21,805 nucleotides of DNA, taken from Pleurotus ostreatus/Saccharomyces cerevisiae fusant. Lineage: Eukaryota > Opisthokonta. Position numbers and translations under genes: made by a program. Where the stretch lies: the NCBI GenBank assembly GCA_024196135.1, contig JAMQCK010000481.1:1-21805 (forward strand), in the 5' to 3' direction. The notes beneath the pieces are model-generated. The model was not told where the DNA came from. It saw only the letters and a program-made list of their open reading frames with translations, and made no database searches. Positions 1 through 10,683 of the stretch are shown one piece after another; the first letter of the stretch is position 1, and each line of letters opens with the position of its first letter.

Positions 1-57
1 CGATCGGCAGGAGGCCCTCGCTTGTTCCTTCCCACCTCCATCATCTCTGCACTGCAA

Positions 58-2615
58 ATGCAGCCGTCGTCGTCGCAGCCCGCGGCGGCGCAGGCCAATC
101 TCGCCGCCCCGGACGTACTACAACCCTCGGCGTCCCAGGACACCTCCTTCACGCCACGCAAGGAGTTCATCCGCTCGCCCAAGCCCGTCCCCAACATATT
201 CTCCCTCCTCGCTATCTCTGCTTCGAACTGCATCCGTCTCTACTCATTTCCCCTCTCCTTCATCGTCGCCCTCCGCCGTCTCCTCGAGCAGCAGACCTCG
301 ATCATCGAGTACCGCGAGGATGTCCAGAACAGCATGTGCGAGTTCGTGCTCGAGGGCAAGCCCTGGGCCAATCCGAAGAGCGTCACCGCTGAGCGCCTGC
401 TCGTGCACATCCTCGCCGCGATCTACCAGCAAGGATACACCTTCCTCTCCGTGATCGACTACGGCCGGGAGACGGACGACAAGCTCGCGATGGCCTTCTC
501 GAAACCCTCCCCCACCCCCGCGTCTCGAACCGACTCGCCCCGTCCAACGCAGGATGCCGCCGCCCCCAGCCTGTCCTCGCACAGCGCGCGCGAGCGCCGC
601 GTGCCGTTCGCGCTCTCCTTCGCGTCCGCGACATGCATGCGAGTCATCGCACCCCCGCTCCACTGCACGCCCGCCATCCTCCAGGCCGTTCGCGCCTCCT
701 GGCCTCGTGGCGTCGTGTCAGAGAAGAAGGTGTCCGATGACTGTTTTGAATTCAAGCTAAAGGGCTATCGATGTAGGATCGTCATCCTGCCTCGATGCGC
801 GCGAAGCTGACCGCCTATCACACAGGGTTCCAGGAGGACACATTCGCCACGGACTCGTTGCGGCATATTTTGTCGCTGTTGTCCGCGTTGGATGCGAATC
901 AGTTCACGCTCCTCGCCTCGCTCTCGCTTACGAACCGTTCGCGCGTCAAGGACCTGTGGGTCTTCACTGGTCCCCCGTCACCCTCAGCGGTCTATGAGTC
1001 TCCTAACACCTCGATGCTCGGCTCGAATTTGGACATGCGTCGTGCGCCAGATCAGTCCTACCAGCATTTGCCAATGCATCATCGCATGGCCACAGAGCCG
1101 ATGGTGGCGCCTCTGCCTCACCCTGCGCATCAGCGCGCGGCAACAGAATCGACGCCGCGCCGTACGTTGTCCAAGAACCGTCGTCCCAACACGCCGCCTC
1201 GTAACGGGACGCCGCCTGGGCAGCAGCCTGAGACTTCGCCCAACACGTTACGCAAGCCTGCGCCCCGTGCACAGGTGCCCGTGTCTGTCGCCTCCATCAC
1301 AGACGTCGAGGATGAGGGCTTCCGCGCGCAGCTGCCCAGCACCGTACCCTCTGGCGTAGAGAACATGACCGGCGTGGGTGCAGGACCCCCTCACTCCGGT
1401 GGCCCTCTACCTCCGCAGGTCGCAATGCCAATGCCGCCAGCGGAGCAGACGCCGGATGTGTTCTATGCGACGTCGCCTTTCACTACGGGTGCCCCGCCTA
1501 AGCCGTCGCCCGTTAGGAGCACGCACGAGCAACTGAATGCGCCTAAGTCGCGTGTGCCCTCGGACGAAGTTCCCGTCCAGACCATCGAGGAACTTTCTGC
1601 CGGCTCGCTGACACCGCCCTATCAGCCGGGTAGTCAAGTTAACACGCCTGGAACGCAGGCGGGTACGCCGCCGCTCCTCCCCTCTGGCGTCTTCCGCGAC
1701 TCAGCCTTCTCGTCTAACACGGAAGAGAGCGCAGAGGTGCCAATCAAGTGGACCGGCCTTGCTGCGCGCCTGCAGGAGGGCGAGTCGCGCCCTGGGATGG
1801 GTGAGCGCGTGCGCTCTGACCCCGACCCCCCTCTGCCGGGTGCGTGGCAGCCTACGCCTGCGGAGGAGAAGCCTGCAGAGCTTCGCCCGGACTCGGGTGT
1901 CGGGCGCGAGGAGAGTCCACCGAGGGAGGTGCAGGAGGTCTCTGGCCGAGTGCGATCGCCCGAGCTCACCGAGCCAGATGTTCTGCGGAAGAGTGAGGCG
2001 GGGCTCATTGAGCAGGCAAGTCGGAGACAGACGGGCCAAGCGGCAGAGATGGGGGTTTTGCGTTCGTCGCCGGAAGGATCGCCGAGCGCACCTGGCTCGC
2101 CGCCTTCGGCAACTGCACGACCTGGCGGTCCGAAGACGAAGTCTGGGCACACGTCTGTACGCGGATGGGTTCTTGTCAATGTCGAGCCCGTGTCGCCGAG
2201 GAGCGAAGCGGCCAAGGAGCTCGGTAAATCGGTCAACGGCAAGGAGAACGAGACCAGGTCTGAGAAGCAAGACGTCAGCAAGGAGAAGGACCCGCACAAG
2301 GAGAAGGGCAGCGTTGCCAGCCTGAAGAGCAAGGGTCGCGACGCCGACTCCGCGGCGAGCAGCACGCGCTCGTCGCCGACCTCCTCGAAGCACAAGCGCG
2401 AGGGCTCAGGCTCGGGCGCGCGTCGCTTCTTCTCCCTTACGCGGCGTGGGTCGAAGTCGGTGAGTCGCCGCCGCCAGTCGGCGCTCTTGCCGTTTTCCTC
2501 CCTGCTAACGCGAGGGTCGAAGAAACAGGAGGACGCGAGCAAGTCGAAGACGAGCTTCCGGAACCGGCTGAGGTCGGTCGGAACGGAGAAGGTGGACGAC
2601 CGGGATGGCGCATAA
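58..2615 (+). CDS. Conserved Ser/Pro-rich protein of unknown function
   Basis: Exons 58-772, 826-2459 and 2529-2615 give 811 aa. The first intron (773-825, 53 nt, CTGAC branch, CACAG end) joins the frames to read KGYRWFQEDTFATDSLRHIL. The second (2460-2528, 69 nt) is frame-neutral; if it is retained the protein is 834 aa. Roughly the first 300 residues look globular, split by a Ser/Pro linker: one block around PNIFSLLAISASNCIRLYSF to FLSVIDYGRETDDKLAMAFS, and a second around SWPRGVVSEKKV to NRSRVKDLWVFTGPP. The rest is low-complexity Pro/Ser/Glu/Lys-rich sequence, probably disordered, ending basic. I recognise no named domain, signal peptide or membrane segment. The start is the first ATG in frame, but that frame stays open to base 1, so the true start may lie outside the window. 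Expression and structure are strongly supported; function is unknown. Confidence 0.8.
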
Positions 2616-3277
2616 GTTGCCGTCGTGCGGTTGTTCACTGGACTCTCTTCATCCTACCTTAGGACACTTCTTGGTTCTGGGACTGTTCGTTGTTTCTTTT
2701 TCTGCTTCGCGTTTCTCCTTCGTCGTCCATGCTTGTCGTTCGGTCTTTGTTCATTACTGTACCCTAATCCCCTGTCACTTGCTTGTTCCCTACCCCTCTT
2801 GCTCATGCCTCACCTCTTTGCTGGTTCATCACACACTTGTTTCATGCTGGTCCTTTTGTTACTGTTTCTCCTCGACTCACGACTTACTTGCTACCCGCCC
2901 TTACCACCATCTACTGACGATCATCTCCTGCGCACGTTGCACACCTTAATCCACCTACTCACACCTACGGTACGTCTACTGTACAAAGCCTTTCCTTTGA
3001 GCTACCCTTGGTCCCTATTTAATTACTGTAATTTTAGGTGTTGGCTATCTATCTACTAGAACAGTTGCTTGTTGGTAGATCCTCATGCATACTTTTGCGT
3101 TGGTGCTTGATGCCCATATACATTAGCGTTCTCGTTTGGGAGAATTCTTTTGGCCCTGTGGGAAAGTTTGTCCCTTGATGGTTCTCTGAGCGTTTGACTT
3201 GGAGGCAAGGTCGCTTGCAATGGACAAGCAATTGTTGAGTGTTTGGAGTTGGAGAAGGCTGCAAAAAGGAAGAACAG
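2616..3277. other. Intergenic spacer with pyrimidine-rich top strand
   Basis: Up to about 3050 the top strand is rich in C and T, typical of a basidiomycete 3' untranslated region following the gene ending at 2615. Open frames of 114 and 144 codons exist here, but they are Leu/Ser/Cys/His-rich by composition, lack a convincing start and have no recognisable domain. From about 3060 to 3277 the sequence is unremarkable and leads to the tRNA terminator. Confidence 0.6.
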
Positions 3278-3285
3278 AAAAAAAA
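3278..3285 (-). terminator. RNA polymerase III terminator of tRNA-Pro
   Basis: Eight consecutive A on the top strand are eight T on the transcribed (minus) strand. They follow the tRNA discriminator base directly, as expected of a Pol III stop. Confidence 0.85.
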
Positions 3286-3370
3286 GGGCCTGACCGGGAA
3301 TTGAACCCGGGACCTCCTCGAAACGATGCTTGCACCCTAACAAGGAATCATACTACTAGACCATCAGGCC
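3286..3370 (-). tRNA. tRNA-Pro(AGG) with a 13-nt intron
   Basis: On the minus strand the acceptor arms GGCCTGA and TCAGGCC pair perfectly. The T arm is CCGGG-TTCAATT-CCCGG and the D region carries the A-box-like TGGTCTAGTAGTA. The anticodon stem CCTTG/CGAGG closes only if 13 nt (3322-3334) are removed after position 37, the canonical place for eukaryotic tRNA introns. The loop is then TTAGGGT with anticodon AGG (3336-3338), reading Pro codon CCU (and CCC after inosine modification). The mature length is 72 nt with discriminator C. The gene lies between the 3' region of the first protein gene and the GH35 promoter and is transcribed away from GH35. Confidence 0.95.
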
Positions 3371-3610
3371 GTTGAACTGGAGCGACTTAATGCACATTAC
3401 AATCGCCAACGAACCTGAGCCCGCCTTCACAGCCGGGCATCCACTGCTTTATCCATCTAAGAGCATGAGTATATGGCGCACAATCGAGATTTAGTGCTTC
3501 TCTGGCTCATGTCGCACAGCTGCCTGTAAACGGAGTGCCGGGCCGGCCTGCTAAAGAAGTATGTCATAGAGTCGCGTTCATCCCACGTCTTGACCAGACA
3601 CACGTTGAGC

Positions 3611-6600
3611 ATGTGCACAGACGAGGAGCACCGCGGGCTCCTACCTCTCTCTGGGACCTCAGAGAAGGTCTATAAGGAGTCGTACCCTGAAATTTCATCT
3701 CGCCGACACGGTACGAAACCACTCAAGTCACGGTTACGCTTCTGGCTTCCAGTTGTTTTGGCCACCGCTCTCTGCGCCGCTGCCTGGTGCTACAATCGAT
3801 GCAACGTCCAGGACCATGTCTTGCACGTCTCACAACACTCTGAGGGCCCTGCAGAGCCCATCTTAAACTCTCAGTGGACCGATGAGGTCGCATACGACAA
3901 TTACAGCCTGATCCTTCGCGGCCAGAGGATATTCTTGCAGTAAGCATTATTGTCCCCTATCTATCGACTGCCTTTAACACCTTCAGCTCCGGTGAATTCC
4001 ACCAATGGCGCCTCCCCGTCCCCGACCTCTGGCCTGACATCCTCGAGAAGGCGAAAGCGGCCGGTAAGCCCATCGCTTCCCTCGCACGCTTCTTCGGCTC
4101 ACCTATTCTCAGGCCTGAACGCCGTGAGCATCTACACGCACATGGGCTTGCAAAACCCCGCGCCTGGCGTCGTCGACTTCGACGGGTATCGCGCCCTCAA
4201 GCCGTTCTTCGAGGCCTGCAAGGCCGCTGGGTTGTGGGTCGTTATCCGACCAGGTACGCTTGCGTGCTCGTGGATTTCGTAGCGATAGCGCTAACTTTTC
4301 AACTGCAAGGACCCGTACGTGTCACCTGCGACGGTGTGAAGAGGCCGCTGAAGCTCATACTTATCCATGCAGTACATCAATGCGGAGACGACTGCTGGTG
4401 GCATCGCCCACTGGGCCACGAGCAAAGTCGCTGGCAGATTGCGGACGAATGCGACCGACTGGCGTGCGGCGTACCAGGACTACATGCAGGGGATCATTGC
4501 CGAAACTGTCCCGTACCAAATTACCGAGGGCGGTCCGGTTATCGCGATCCAGATAGGTATGTTCGTGTCTGCTCGTGTGGGTTTCCCTCTCACGAGTTCG
4601 TTGGATTGCTTACCCCTTTGCGCTGCAGACAACGAGTACGATCAGCACGTCCCCGAGCAGGCGGAGTACTTCCAAGACCTCATCGACTTGCTCCATGACT
4701 CTCCCATTGTCGTGCCCATCACATACAATGACCCCAACCAGGGCGAGAACTTCATCAATGGGACGGTAGGTAGCAACATCATAAATCGTCGACCTCGATT
4801 TACGAATAGGGACAGGGCGCGGTGGACCTTTACGGACTGGACTCCTACCCTGCACGCTTCGACTGCTCGAACCCGACGGTGTGGAATAATGTGACGACGA
4901 ACTACCATTCGTACCACGAGAGAGTAAACCCGTGGCAGCCGTTCTACTGTCCTGGTAGAAGCCTAGATTATCTAACGGTATGAGGCGGCAGTATTGACTG
5001 TCTTGACAGAGTTCCAAGGCGGTGCCTTCGACCCTTGGGGTCCCAACGCTCCAGGTATATCGGTTACTTTTTGCGCTGCAGCACAAGCTCACCTTCGTCG
5101 GACAGGTTACGAGAAGTGCCACCAGCTCACCGGCCCTGACTTCCAGTCGGTCTTCAACCTGAACCTGTGGGCGCAGAATTTCAAGCTGATCAACTATTAC
5201 ATGCTTTACGGGTGAGCAAAATCAATCGTCAGCCTCGACAGCCTCAGCTTACGGCTTCCTAAAGTGGTACGTCTTGGGGCGCGCTTCCGTTCGGCGCGGT
5301 CTACACGTCCTACGACTACGGTGCTCCAGTAGGCTTCACACCCTTCAACCTCACATGTCTTCCTAACTCCAACTTCAGATCGCCGAAAACCGCATGCTAA
5401 CCTCCAAATACGACGAGCTGAAGCGGCAGGCAATGTTCCTTCGCAGCACACCCGATTTTTACAAGACGGACTGGGTGGCAGACTCCGGCACGGGGCTTGC
5501 GGTGACGTCCAATCCGGCGGTATATGCGACGCTGCTGGAGAATCCGGATAGTCATGCGAGGTATTATGTGCTGAGGCATGATGATTCGACGACGACGTGA
5601 GCTCTTGATTATTCTGTGCGAGCTAGAGAGAAAGGCGAGGGCTGACGATCCCCTCAGTGCGGTCACAGACTTCACGCTGGCAATCCAAACTTCGGGCGGT
5701 AGCTTCAAGCTGCCCCTCGTCGCCTCCGCCGTCACCCTCGGCGGCCGCCAATCCAAGCTCGTCGTCACCGACTACGCGTTCGGCGACTCGAAGGTCCTGT
5801 ACTCGACCGCGCAGGTCTTCTTCGCCGGCAAGATCGACGGGCGCGACGTCCTCTTCCTCCACGGCGACGCCGCGCAGGAGCACGAGCTCGCGCTGCAACT
5901 TACAGGGACACCGAATAAGGTGCGCGCGGAGGCGGACTCGCGTGTAATTAAGACTCCTCTGCCTTCGCTCGTCGACGTCGCTGAAGAGGATACGGACAAC
6001 TTGGATTCAACGACAACCTCAACCACCACCATCATTACCTTCCTCCGCGGCATCTCCGGCCTCATCACCGTCTACGACTCCGACACCCAGCTCGTCCTCT
6101 TTGCCGACTCCCCCACCGCCGCCACATTCTGGGCGCCCACGCTCGCCGGGCCCAAGGACGATCCCTTCAGGCACTTCTGGTCCCTGGGCACAAATGACAC
6201 TGTGCTCGTTGGCGGGCCGTACTTGGTTCGAGAGGCGACGTTGGAGAGGGGAACGCTGGCGTTGAGGGGAGACCTGAAGGAAAGCGCGTTCTTGACGGTG
6301 ATTGGGCCAAAGGATGTGGTGGAGGTGACGTGGAATGGGGAGGCGGTGGAGAGCGTGAGGGGGGTGGAGGAGGTCGTTGGTGGAAAAGAGAGTCGGGGGG
6401 TGTTCGTCGGGCGACTCGAGATGAAGGTACAAGCGAGTGATATCTCGGTGCCGTCGTTGAAGGGATGGAAGTACCAGGACAGTCTGCCGGAGGTTCAAAG
6501 CGACTTCGACGATAGCGAGTGGACGCTGGCGGATCATACGGACACGAACATCCCGTTCAAGATGCGGTACGGCGATGGGAGGGTGCTTTATGGTTGTGAC

Positions 6601-7874
6601 TATGGATTGTGAGTGAAGTGCGTCCGGGTGTTATGGCTGGGACCCATCTGAGATTCCCAGCTGCGAGAACATCGTCCTCTGGAGGGGTCACTTCACGCCC
6701 GAAGACACGCATGTCTTGAGCATCAACTTGACAATAAACGGTGGTGAAGGTGCGACGCAGCGGCTTGCAAACGAATTCGGGAGGTTGACCTAACTGCTAG
6801 CCTATGCGGCTTCGGTATGGCTGAACGATGTCTTCTTGAAGACGTCGTATGGGAAGTGCGTGCAACTTCCAGTACTATTGAATGGCTTGCTAACCATTTT
6901 CAGCTCGTCCAATAACAATAATGTCGTCGATGAGACCGATTTGGTCTACGAGCTGCCCGAAGACGTTCTTCGTGCAGGTGAAGAAAACGTCATTACAGTC
7001 GTCCAGGATAACATGGGTCTTGACGAGACCGGCGAGAATCCGGAGACGGGTGAAGGTACGAGCGTCGAGAATCCAGAAGAGCGAGAGTTGACGTGAATTC
7101 AGAGGATCCGAACCTTTCAAAGGGACCCCGTGGCATCAGAGGATTCAGCCTATCCTCTGGGAATTTCGGCGACTGGAAGGTCCAGGGCAAGGTCGGCGGG
7201 TATAACGAGTACGTGCAATCTCCACAGATTTGCAGCGCCTGACCCTCTATGCAGCTACCCGGACAAGGTTCGGGGGATCATGAACGAGGGAGGGCTTTAC
7301 GGCGAACGGGCAGGGTGGCACCTTCCTGGCTTCGACACATCCAGCTGGACAGAGCGTGAGCTCTCCGCGGGCTTGCCGAACGCCGTCGCAGGCGTTGGAT
7401 TCTTCGTGACCACCTTCGACCTCGACCTGCCAGAGGGTTACGACATCCCCCTATCCTTTGAGTTCGAGGAGCCTCTCGGCCTGCCGTACCGCGCCTACCT
7501 CTTCGTGAATGGGTGGATGATGGGCAAGCGTGTTGGGAACCTCGGGTACGTCCTATGTTCCGGCGCGTCGGAAGCTGTAGAGCAGTTTTCTGACTGAGTG
7601 GGCCCCTTTCAGTCCGCAGGCCAAGTTCCCTGTGCACGAAGGGATCCTCGATTATCGTGGCTCGAAGTGGGTGATCGGGTCTTTGGTTCGTCGGACCTTC
7701 AGCTGATGGAACCTGTCTAGCACCGTGGCTGTGGCGCTCTGGGCGATGGAAAATGAGACTGCGGGGCCGAAGTTGAACTTGGTCGTCGACGGGCACGTCG
7801 AGGGCGGCGTTGGGAAGGTGGCGACGAACAATCCAGCGTGGTCGCCGCAGGGGAGGGAGGCGACCGTGGCCTGA
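3611..7874 (+). CDS. GH35 beta-galactosidase with N-terminal membrane anchor
   Basis: Hydrolyses terminal beta-galactosides. Exons: 3611-3939, 3987-4063, 4113-4253, 4310-4314, 4373-4556, 4629-4765, 4816-4954, 5010-5054, 5106-5211, 5265-5328, 5379-5596, 5658-6608, 6661-6749, 6801-6855, 6904-7049, 7103-7208, 7255-7545, 7613-7666, 7721-7874, giving 1096 aa, slightly longer than typical fungal LacA (about 1000). Residues 44-61 ([18 protein letters not shown]) follow a basic stretch and form a signal anchor rather than a clear cleavable signal. Family motifs are RPGPY (181-185), the acid/base in IQIDNEYD (Glu248) and the nucleophile in [13 protein letters not shown] (Glu338). The beta-rich accessory domains run to the C terminus and include [13 protein letters not shown] and [10 protein letters not shown]. 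The start is the first ATG in frame. All 18 introns are 46-72 nt. Exon 4 is only 5 nt. Family assignment is very secure; membrane tethering is inferred. Confidence 0.96.
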
Positions 7875-8151
7875 GATTTCTCGAATGTACTCGCAAGCGA
7901 TCGAAATTTGATGAAGTTCCCTTGTTCCGTTCGCCCATTGTTCCATTGTTCTACCGGCGGGATGCGCTGCGTCACTGCATCGCTTGCCTTGATGCGCTCG
8001 GATCTAGCACTTCTGAGCGCGAAGAAAAGGCCCAACATGAAATTTCGCGACTTGTCTCCAGCTTAAATAGCATCCGCGCCTTGGCGGGAGCCGCAACCGC
8101 GAAGTTTTCCTGACCCTCACACCCCTCTGAGTCGCATACCGCGTCCACTCC

Positions 8152-10227
8152 ATGTCTCTGCCCACGGCGACCTCGTTCGTACCGCCGGGTACCTCTGCGT
8201 CGAGCGGGACGAGCTTCAGAGACGCCATAGAATCTTGTGCGTAGGAGCGATGTCGAGGGCGTACTCCGCACTCATGCCCGCCCTCCAGATCGCCGCGCCC
8301 AGTACCTGAAGGCAGGCTCCAGCGTTGCGTCGGACTATGAGGACAGCGATGTCGATGAGGAAGAGGAAGACGAGGACGACCTCGAGACCCCTCGTCCCAT
8401 CTCGCACCCGGACGAGGTCGTCGACCAGTTCGACTGGGATGGCATCCAGAGGAGGCCGACTCCTCCACCCCAGTTGACGGTGCCAGTCACCTACACCGAT
8501 CCTGCGACGTCGCGCCAACATCCTCCGCCGAACGTCTCGAACCAGGCCCGTGAAGCAACACCTCTCCTCCACAAGCCCAACATCGCTTTCGACCAGCGCC
8601 AGCATCCGCGCCATGCGCCGATTCCCCCTCCCATTGATACCCAGCCCCATGTTCACCGTCCTGCGCATCATCCGAACCTTGAGCGCCGTACCTCTACCGC
8701 GTCGATGAAGTCTATGCGGCATGTTGGCCACAGCACGTTCGGGCAGACCCTGTTCAACTCGATCGCCATCCTGCTCGGTATCGGCATGCTCTCCGAGCCT
8801 TTGGCCTTCCACTATGCAGGATGGATCGGTGGAACCATTCTGAATGTCATGTACGGCGCAATTACATGCTATACGTGAGTAGATGCGTGAACCTAACCCG
8901 ACGCGGCCGCTGACAAGCCCCTGAGTGCGAAGATTCTTGGAAGGATCATCCTCGCTGACCCGCGGTTGCGCTCGTACTCGGACATCGGGCGCAAGGCCTT
9001 TGGTCCCAAGGCGACCTTGCTCATCAGCTTGTTGTTCTGCTTGGAACTGTTCTCTGTCGCTGTGATCCTGGTCACCCTGTACGCCGATTCCTTGCACTCG
9101 ATCATCCCAGAGATGTCCTCCAATGCGTATAAGGTCTGGGGTCTTCTTATGTACGTCCATCTCCCTGTCACAATGGTAGTCCAAGCTTACTGATCACTCT
9201 CCCTAGCCTCATCCCGACTGTATTTCTGCCGCTCTCCCTACTTTCCTACACCTCCATCCTAGGCATTCTCTCCACCGTCTTCCTCGTCATCGTTCTCTTC
9301 GTTGACGGCCTCACCAAGAAGGAAGCCCCTGGCAGCCTCTGGGATCCCGCACACACCGAGCTCGGTGTGGGCAACTTCCGTCAGCTTGGTGTCGCCTTTG
9401 GGCTGTTCATGGCTGGCTTCTCCGGCCATGCGGTCATCCCATCGCTCGTGCGCGACATGCAGGATCCGACGGAGTTCGAGAGCATGTTGAACTACGCGTT
9501 CGTGGTGGCGACGGCCATTTATACGATTATCGGGTACGCTGGGTACTTGATGTTCGGTGCGGACGTGAGCGAGGAGGTAAGCCAGTCTCTACTTTGCTTC
9601 CCCGCTTTCAAGTGCTAAATTTTGTCCCCTCAGATCTCCCTCGACCTCCTCCGGACCCCCGGCTATCCCAAGCAGCTCAACCAAATCGCTCTCTGGTCCC
9701 TCGTCATCGCCCCCCTCTCCAAATTCGCCCTCACCACCCAACCCCTCAACGCCACCATCGAAATGCTCCTCGGCATCACCCCGCACATCGCTTCCCCCGA
9801 GACCGTCGCCAACAAGCCCCGCACCCTCGCCGGTGCCCTCCCGCGCACCAAGCACCTCCGCGCCATGGACTTCCTCCGCGCGAAGCACCTTCTCTCGCGC
9901 CCCGCCGCGCGCCACTTCTACGCGATCGTCCAGCGCGTCGTCGTCACCTGCCTCGCCGTGCTCGTCTCCGTCGTCGTGCCGGAGTTCAGCGCGATGATGG
10001 CGTTCTTGGGCGCGTTTAGCGCGTTCATGCTCTGTGTGATTGGGCCGGTGGCGGCGAAGATTGCGCTGACGAGGACGGGGAAGATGCCGCTGCCGGTGGC
10101 ACAGGGGAAGGGGGATGGAAGGAGCTGGCTGAGGGTGGAGGGCGCGATGGACGTGGGGTTGATTTTGATGGCGGTGGCGATGGCGAGTTGGGGGACGGCG
10201 GCGGCGTTTATGGAAAACAAGGCCTGA
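8152..10227 (+). CDS. AVT1: Vacuolar amino-acid transporter, Avt1/AAAP family
   Basis: Exons 8152-8236, 8289-8874, 8926-9150, 9207-9576 and 9634-10227 give 619 aa, close to yeast Avt1 (about 600). Residues 1 to about 175 are hydrophilic with an acidic run (DVDEEEEDEDDLE) and many Pro and His, as in the cytosolic tail of Avt1-like proteins. The AAAP core starts near residue 177 with STFGQTLFNSIAILLGIGML and GMLSEPLAFHYAGW. Further membrane segments include LLISLLFCLELFSVAVILVT, GVAFGLFMAGFSGHAVIPSL and GAFSAFMLCVIGPVAAKIAL, for about eleven in all. The known role of the family is proton-coupled amino-acid movement across the vacuolar membrane. The second intron appears to end in GAG, an uncommon acceptor, but no other nearby AG keeps the frame. 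The start ATG has no earlier in-frame rival, and SYRRAQYL spans the first junction. Confidence 0.93.
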
Positions 10228-10683
10228 GAGTGCTTGTGGGTTGGATTTTATGTGTTTCTGGATACCCCACCAAAAGCCGCGTGCACTCACCCTTGCGCCG
10301 CGGCACTGGCGTGTATAGCGCCCCCTCTTCACGATGTAGTTCTTCACGATTCTCTGGCCAAGGTGGTCGACGATTATTTGCTGACCCTTCTGACGACCCT
10401 TCGACGATACTTACGACAGTTAACGCGTGCGTAGAAAGCATCACCTAGCATTAGTCCTTGTAGTGTATCTCTAGCATGAAAGCTATGTACAACTTGTTGT
10501 TTACGATGTGCTGGGACTCTCTGCGTGGAATTGCGCCGGCAGCGCATGGACGAAGAGGTCTTGCATGTCTAAGATGTCGCGTCTTCGAGGGTCGCGCGCG
10601 TGAAGTTAAGAGGCGATTGCCAGAGGGTAAAGAGATGGAGTACAGATGGTACAACAGTGAAAGTACAACAGAGTACAATGGCA
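10228..10683. other. Tail-to-tail intergenic region
   Basis: This 456-bp stretch separates the convergent transporter and eIF3k genes and must hold both 3' untranslated regions. I see no conserved RNA, repeat or convincing open frame. The short frames present (up to 107 codons) overlap on both strands and resemble nothing known. Confidence 0.6.

Noticed and set aside
1634..2638. 334-codon open frame antisense to the first gene
   Set aside because: It is the shadow of a GC-rich, Ser/Pro/Arg-rich coding region. The sense strand has intron-supported continuity and the antisense frame shows no domain.
2605..3059. Two overlapping plus-strand frames of 114 and 144 codons
   Set aside because: Pyrimidine-rich DNA naturally lacks stops and yields Leu/Ser/Cys-rich translations. 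There is no start context, intron structure or domain, and the region fits a 3' untranslated region.
3083..3343. Minus-strand frames overlapping the tRNA-Pro gene
   Set aside because: They run through the tRNA and its terminator, and their sequence is explained by the tRNA.
3590..3610. Upstream TTG as the GH35 start
   Set aside because: Nuclear fungal genes start at ATG; the first in-frame ATG is at 3611.
9589..10347. 252-codon frame antisense to the last transporter exon
   Set aside because: It is the shadow of a strongly supported exon; the translation is rich in His, Arg and Gly by composition only.
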